Assembly (NCBI GenBank): GCA_003176075.1 | Contig: PSRN01000210.1 | Location: 1 to 8,006, forward strand | Direction: 5' to 3' | Origin: Bdellovibrio sp. | GTDB lineage: Bacteria > Bdellovibrionota > Bdellovibrionia > Bdellovibrionales > Bdellovibrionaceae | DNA: 8,006 nucleotides | Part shown: positions 5,851 through 8,006 of the stretch, piece after piece | Layout of the letters: every line of letters starts with the position of its first letter | How positions within the stretch are numbered: the stretch's first letter is position 1 | Program-made: the position numbers and the translations under genes | Notes under the pieces: generated by a model | Databases searched by the model: none | What the model was told of the DNA's origin: nothing | Seen by the model: the letters and a program-made list of their open reading frames with translations, nothing else

Positions 5851-7397
5851 GTGTATCGGATAAAACGGGACTGGTGGAGTTTCTAAAACCCCTCTGTGAC
5901 AAGGGTCTCAGGATTGTTTCAACGGGAGGAACCGCCCAGCATTTGCGACTGCATGGGATCCAAGCCGTCGACGTCGCCCAGCAGACCGGGTTTCAAGAGG
6001 TCATGGGTGGGCGTGTGAAAACGCTTCATCCGAAAATTCACATGGCGCTGCTCGCCCGCGATTTGGCGGAAGATCAAAAGGTTCTGCAATCGTTCGCGTT
6101 GGAGCGTTTTGATCTCGTGATCGTCAATCTCTATCCCTTTGAAAAAACCCTGGTCAAAAAATCCGAGGGCGAGACTTTGACGGAAAATGATCTGATTGAA
6201 AAGATCGATATCGGGGGTCCCGCGATGGTTCGGGCGGCCGCCAAGAATTTCAAGCAAGTCACCGTTCTGACCGACCCGCGGGATTATTCCTGGATTGGCG
6301 GCAAAGAAAAAATCAGCGAAGAAGACCGCCGCATCCTGGCTGGCAAGGCCTTTGCCCACGTCTCCCGGTACGACTCCCTGGTGTCCCACTTTTTCGGTGC
6401 TTTTTGGGGCGACGAAATTTCTTTCGGTGGACTTAAAGTTCAGGATCTCCGTTATGGCGAAAATCCGCAGCAAAAGGCGACCTGGTACGGTTTTTCCGGC
6501 GACCGCCAGGGCTTGCACTCCGCCGAGGTTCTGCAAGGCAAGGAACTTTCATACAACAATATTCTCGATATTGAGTCGGCGTCGCTGTTGCTGCAGTCTC
6601 TGGGTGAAAAGGCGGCAGTCGTGGTGAAGCACAATAACCCGTGCGGCGCCGGCATTGTTGTAGGCAGCGCCGTCTCAGGCGCCGCTGTTGCCGGCGGCAC
6701 CGTCGAAAGCGCCACTGAAGCCATGCAAAAAGCCCTGGCGGCAGACCCGGTGAGCGCCTTTGGCGGAATCGTGGCCTTTGGCTCCACCCTGGGGGTCAAA
6801 GAGGCCACGCTCTTGAATTCCTTGTTTTTAGAATGTGTCGTGGCTCCTGATTACACGCCGGAGGCGCTGCAAAATTTGAAAGCCAAGAAGAATCTTCGCT
6901 TGCTCAAATGGCCAGGGCTTCTTTCCGTTCCTCGCGCCTTTGAGCTCCGCAGCGTGAGCGGCGGTTTCCTGTTGCAAACGGCGGATCGCCTGAGTTCACC
7001 GGTGGACAGCTGGCAGTTCTTGGGTGAAACGCCGGAACCCGATGTCCTGGCGGATTTGGTGTTCGCCGAAAAGGTCTGCGCCAGCCTGAAGAGTAACGCC
7101 ATCGCCATTGTTCGCAACGGGCAGACCGTGGGATTGGGAATGGGCCAGGTGAACAGGGTCGATGCGGTCGAGCAAGCGATTCATCGGATGCGCCAACACC
7201 ATCCCTCCCACGATCATGCGGTGTTGGCGAGCGATGCGTTTTTTCCATTTCCGGATTCGATTGAAAAAATCGCCGCGGCGGGAATCCGTTGGGTTTTACA
7301 GCCCGGCGGATCGGTGAAAGATCAAGATGTGTTTGAGGCGGCCCGTCGCCTGGGTGTGCAATTGGTGGTGACAGGAAGGCGGCATTTTCGCCACTGA
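5829..7397 (+). CDS. purH: Bifunctional AICAR transformylase/IMP cyclohydrolase
   Basis: This 522-residue cytoplasmic enzyme performs the last two steps of IMP synthesis: formylation of AICAR with 10-formyl-tetrahydrofolate, then ring closure. The N-terminal cyclohydrolase domain (about 1-195) shows ALVSVSDKTG, STGGTA, GGRVKTLHPKIH and IDIGGPAMVRAAAKN. The transformylase domain shows LRYGENPQQ, the catalytic Lys267-His268 in VVKHNNPCG, ADPVSAFGGIVAF, SDAFFPFPDS, GGSVKDQD and the terminal RHFRH. The length is close to E. coli PurH. A Gly/Ala/Val-rich insertion follows NPCG. ATG 5829 gives a family-like N-terminus (MFKNALVSVSDK), but GGGAG (5822-5826) is only 2 bases away; GTG 5820, adding three residues, is an alternative. 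Coupling to upstream translation may compensate for the poor binding site. Confidence 0.96.
   Translation: MFKNALVSVSDKTGLVEFLKPLCDKGLRIVSTGGTAQHLRLHGIQAVDVAQQTGFQEVMGGRVKTLHPKIHMALLARDLAEDQKVLQSFALERFDLVIVNLYPFEKTLVKKSEGETLTENDLIEKIDIGGPAMVRAAAKNFKQVTVLTDPRDYSWIGGKEKISEEDRRILAGKAFAHVSRYDSLVSHFFGAFWGDEISFGGLKVQDLRYGENPQQKATWYGFSGDRQGLHSAEVLQGKELSYNNILDIESASLLLQSLGEKAAVVVKHNNPCGAGIVVGSAVSGAAVAGGTVESATEAMQKALAADPVSAFGGIVAFGSTLGVKEATLLNSLFLECVVAPDYTPEALQNLKAKKNLRLLKWPGLLSVPRAFELRSVSGGFLLQTADRLSSPVDSWQFLGETPEPDVLADLVFAEKVCASLKSNAIAIVRNGQTVGLGMGQVNRVDAVEQAIHRMRQHHPSHDHAVLASDAFFPFPDSIEKIAAAGIRWVLQPGGSVKDQDVFEAARRLGVQLVVTGRRHFRH
6645..6707 (+). repeat. Short coding duplication inside purH
   Basis: Copies at 6645-6677 (GAGIVVGSAVS, residues 273-283) and 6678-6707 (GAAVAGGTVE, residues 284-293) align codon by codon with one codon gap. 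Both start GGC GCC, carry GTT mid-way, and end in GTC plus one codon. In PurH from E. coli and B. subtilis, NPCG is followed after only a few residues by the helix that ends in the ADP/TDP segment, so this stretch looks like an insertion of about 11 residues made by duplication, directly after the active-site Lys-His loop. Confidence 0.55.
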
Positions 7398-7448
7398 ATT
7401 CCCCGCCCACGCCTCCGCGACGGTCAAAAGTTTGTTTGAGGGGTCTCG

Positions 7449-8006
7449 ATGAACGAAGTAAAATGGCTGGTCAAGAGCTCTGGAAAAATCCTCGGCCCTA
7501 TGACATTGGAGGCGATCGCGGAGCGCATTCGCAGCCGCACGGTCTCCATTTTTGACGAAGTTCGCGAGCCCCTGACCCGTTGGACCATGGTTCGCGAACA
7601 CCCCCAGCTGTTCCAAGTGGTTCGCCAGATTCGCGACGAACATGCGACCATTTTGGAAAACACCCAGTCGACTTTTGTGTCCGGAAGCAAAACCCTGACC
7701 AGCAGCGTGACCGAGAAGCTGGCGGAGGATTCGGGGATCACTCCCAATCCGTTCTTTGACGATCAGATGGTCTCTATTCAGGGATCGGAGAAGACTCTCA
7801 CGGGCGGTGGAATCGCCTCCCGCGGTTACGGCAGTCTTGAGGATCAGAACGTACAAGCCCGCATGCGGCGAATTCGCAGCCGCTGGATGGCGGTCGCTTA
7901 TGGCCTCGGTGTTCTTTGCTTGATCGGCGCGACGGTGATTTGGCGGGTGCAACGGGCGTCGCATATGACGGCGGAACAAGCCGAAGAGTATTTCAAGCTG
8001 GCGCAG
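7449..8006 (+). CDS. GYF_2-like, single-pass membrane protein, 5' part
   Basis: The frame is open from ATG 7449 to the window end (186 codons, no stop), so the gene continues beyond it. GAGGGG at 7438-7443, 5 bases upstream, supports the start. Residues 1-55 (VKWLVKSSGKILGPMTLEAI, then RWTMVREHPQ) resemble the GYF_2/DUF4339 pattern: Trp near the start, a Gly-Pro turn, a helix and a closing Trp. A Ser/Thr-rich linker follows (about 68-140). One membrane segment lies at about 147-165 (MAVAYGLGVLCLIGATVIW), preceded by Arg-rich MRRIRSRW, which puts the N-terminus in the cytoplasm. The last visible residues, TAEQAEEYFKLAQ, could begin a TPR-type helix. It lies 51 bases after purH with no terminator between them, so it is probably in the same operon. 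The function is unknown; a scaffold or envelope role is a guess. Confidence 0.8.
   Translation, partial: MNEVKWLVKSSGKILGPMTLEAIAERIRSRTVSIFDEVREPLTRWTMVREHPQLFQVVRQIRDEHATILENTQSTFVSGSKTLTSSVTEKLAEDSGITPNPFFDDQMVSIQGSEKTLTGGGIASRGYGSLEDQNVQARMRRIRSRWMAVAYGLGVLCLIGATVIWRVQRASHMTAEQAEEYFKLAQ

Noticed and set aside
7527..7883. The 12-base string ATTCGCAGCCGC occurs twice (7527-7538 and 7872-7883).
   Set aside because: Both copies are in frame and encode Ile-Arg-Ser-Arg in unrelated parts of the protein; shared codon preference explains this better than a repeat element.
7296..7979. A 227-codon open frame on the - strand.
   Set aside because: It spans the end of purH and the GYF_2-like gene, both well supported on the + strand with binding sites; its composition looks like a codon shadow.

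Overview
The window reads as chromosomal DNA from a diderm (Gram-negative type) bacterium. The evidence is an outer-membrane lipid transport system (MlaE, MlaF, MlaD), proteins with Sec signal peptides, and strong GGAG-type ribosome binding sites. The gene set, together with a GYF_2-like membrane-anchored protein, would suit a Bdellovibrio-like or delta-proteobacterial lineage. That placement is inference from gene style, not something the sequence proves. All supported genes are on the + strand.

Region 1 (1-1378) holds the 3' end of an unrecognised gene (2-154) and two small unrecognised exported proteins (300-662 and 827-1378). The first exported gene has a -35-like box overlapped by a CRP/FNR-type palindrome. 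These genes look less GC-rich than the operon that follows and resemble accessory or lineage-specific genes.

Region 2 (1379-1605) is a 227-base gap with a small hairpin and a set of degenerate repeated boxes directly in front of alr. A weak promoter may lie here.

Region 3 (1606-8006) looks like one long transcription unit: alr (alanine racemase), mlaE (permease), mlaF (ATPase), mlaD (MCE protein with a beta-strand-rich C-terminal domain), purH (bifunctional AICAR transformylase/IMP cyclohydrolase), and the 5' part of a gene for a GYF_2-like, single-membrane-span protein that runs off the window. mlaE/mlaF and mlaF/mlaD overlap by 4 bases, and the other gaps are 36 to 61 bases. alr supplies D-alanine for peptidoglycan. 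MlaEFD is expected to move phospholipid across the envelope, possibly directly to the outer membrane because MlaD carries what looks like its own beta-barrel. purH is purine synthesis.

The unusual part is at the gene junctions. Imperfect tandem duplications sit upstream of alr, across alr/mlaE (where the whole mlaE translation start is duplicated, leaving a 15-codon mini-ORF) and across mlaD/purH (where the mlaD stop lies inside a nested repeat that opens a Met-rich 28-codon mini-ORF overlapping the purH start). A further short duplication lies inside purH next to the active-site Lys-His. I found no CRISPR array, transposase, tRNA or rRNA. The best candidates for something undescribed are the duplicated start regions and the two orphan exported proteins; the core operon consists of recognisable families.
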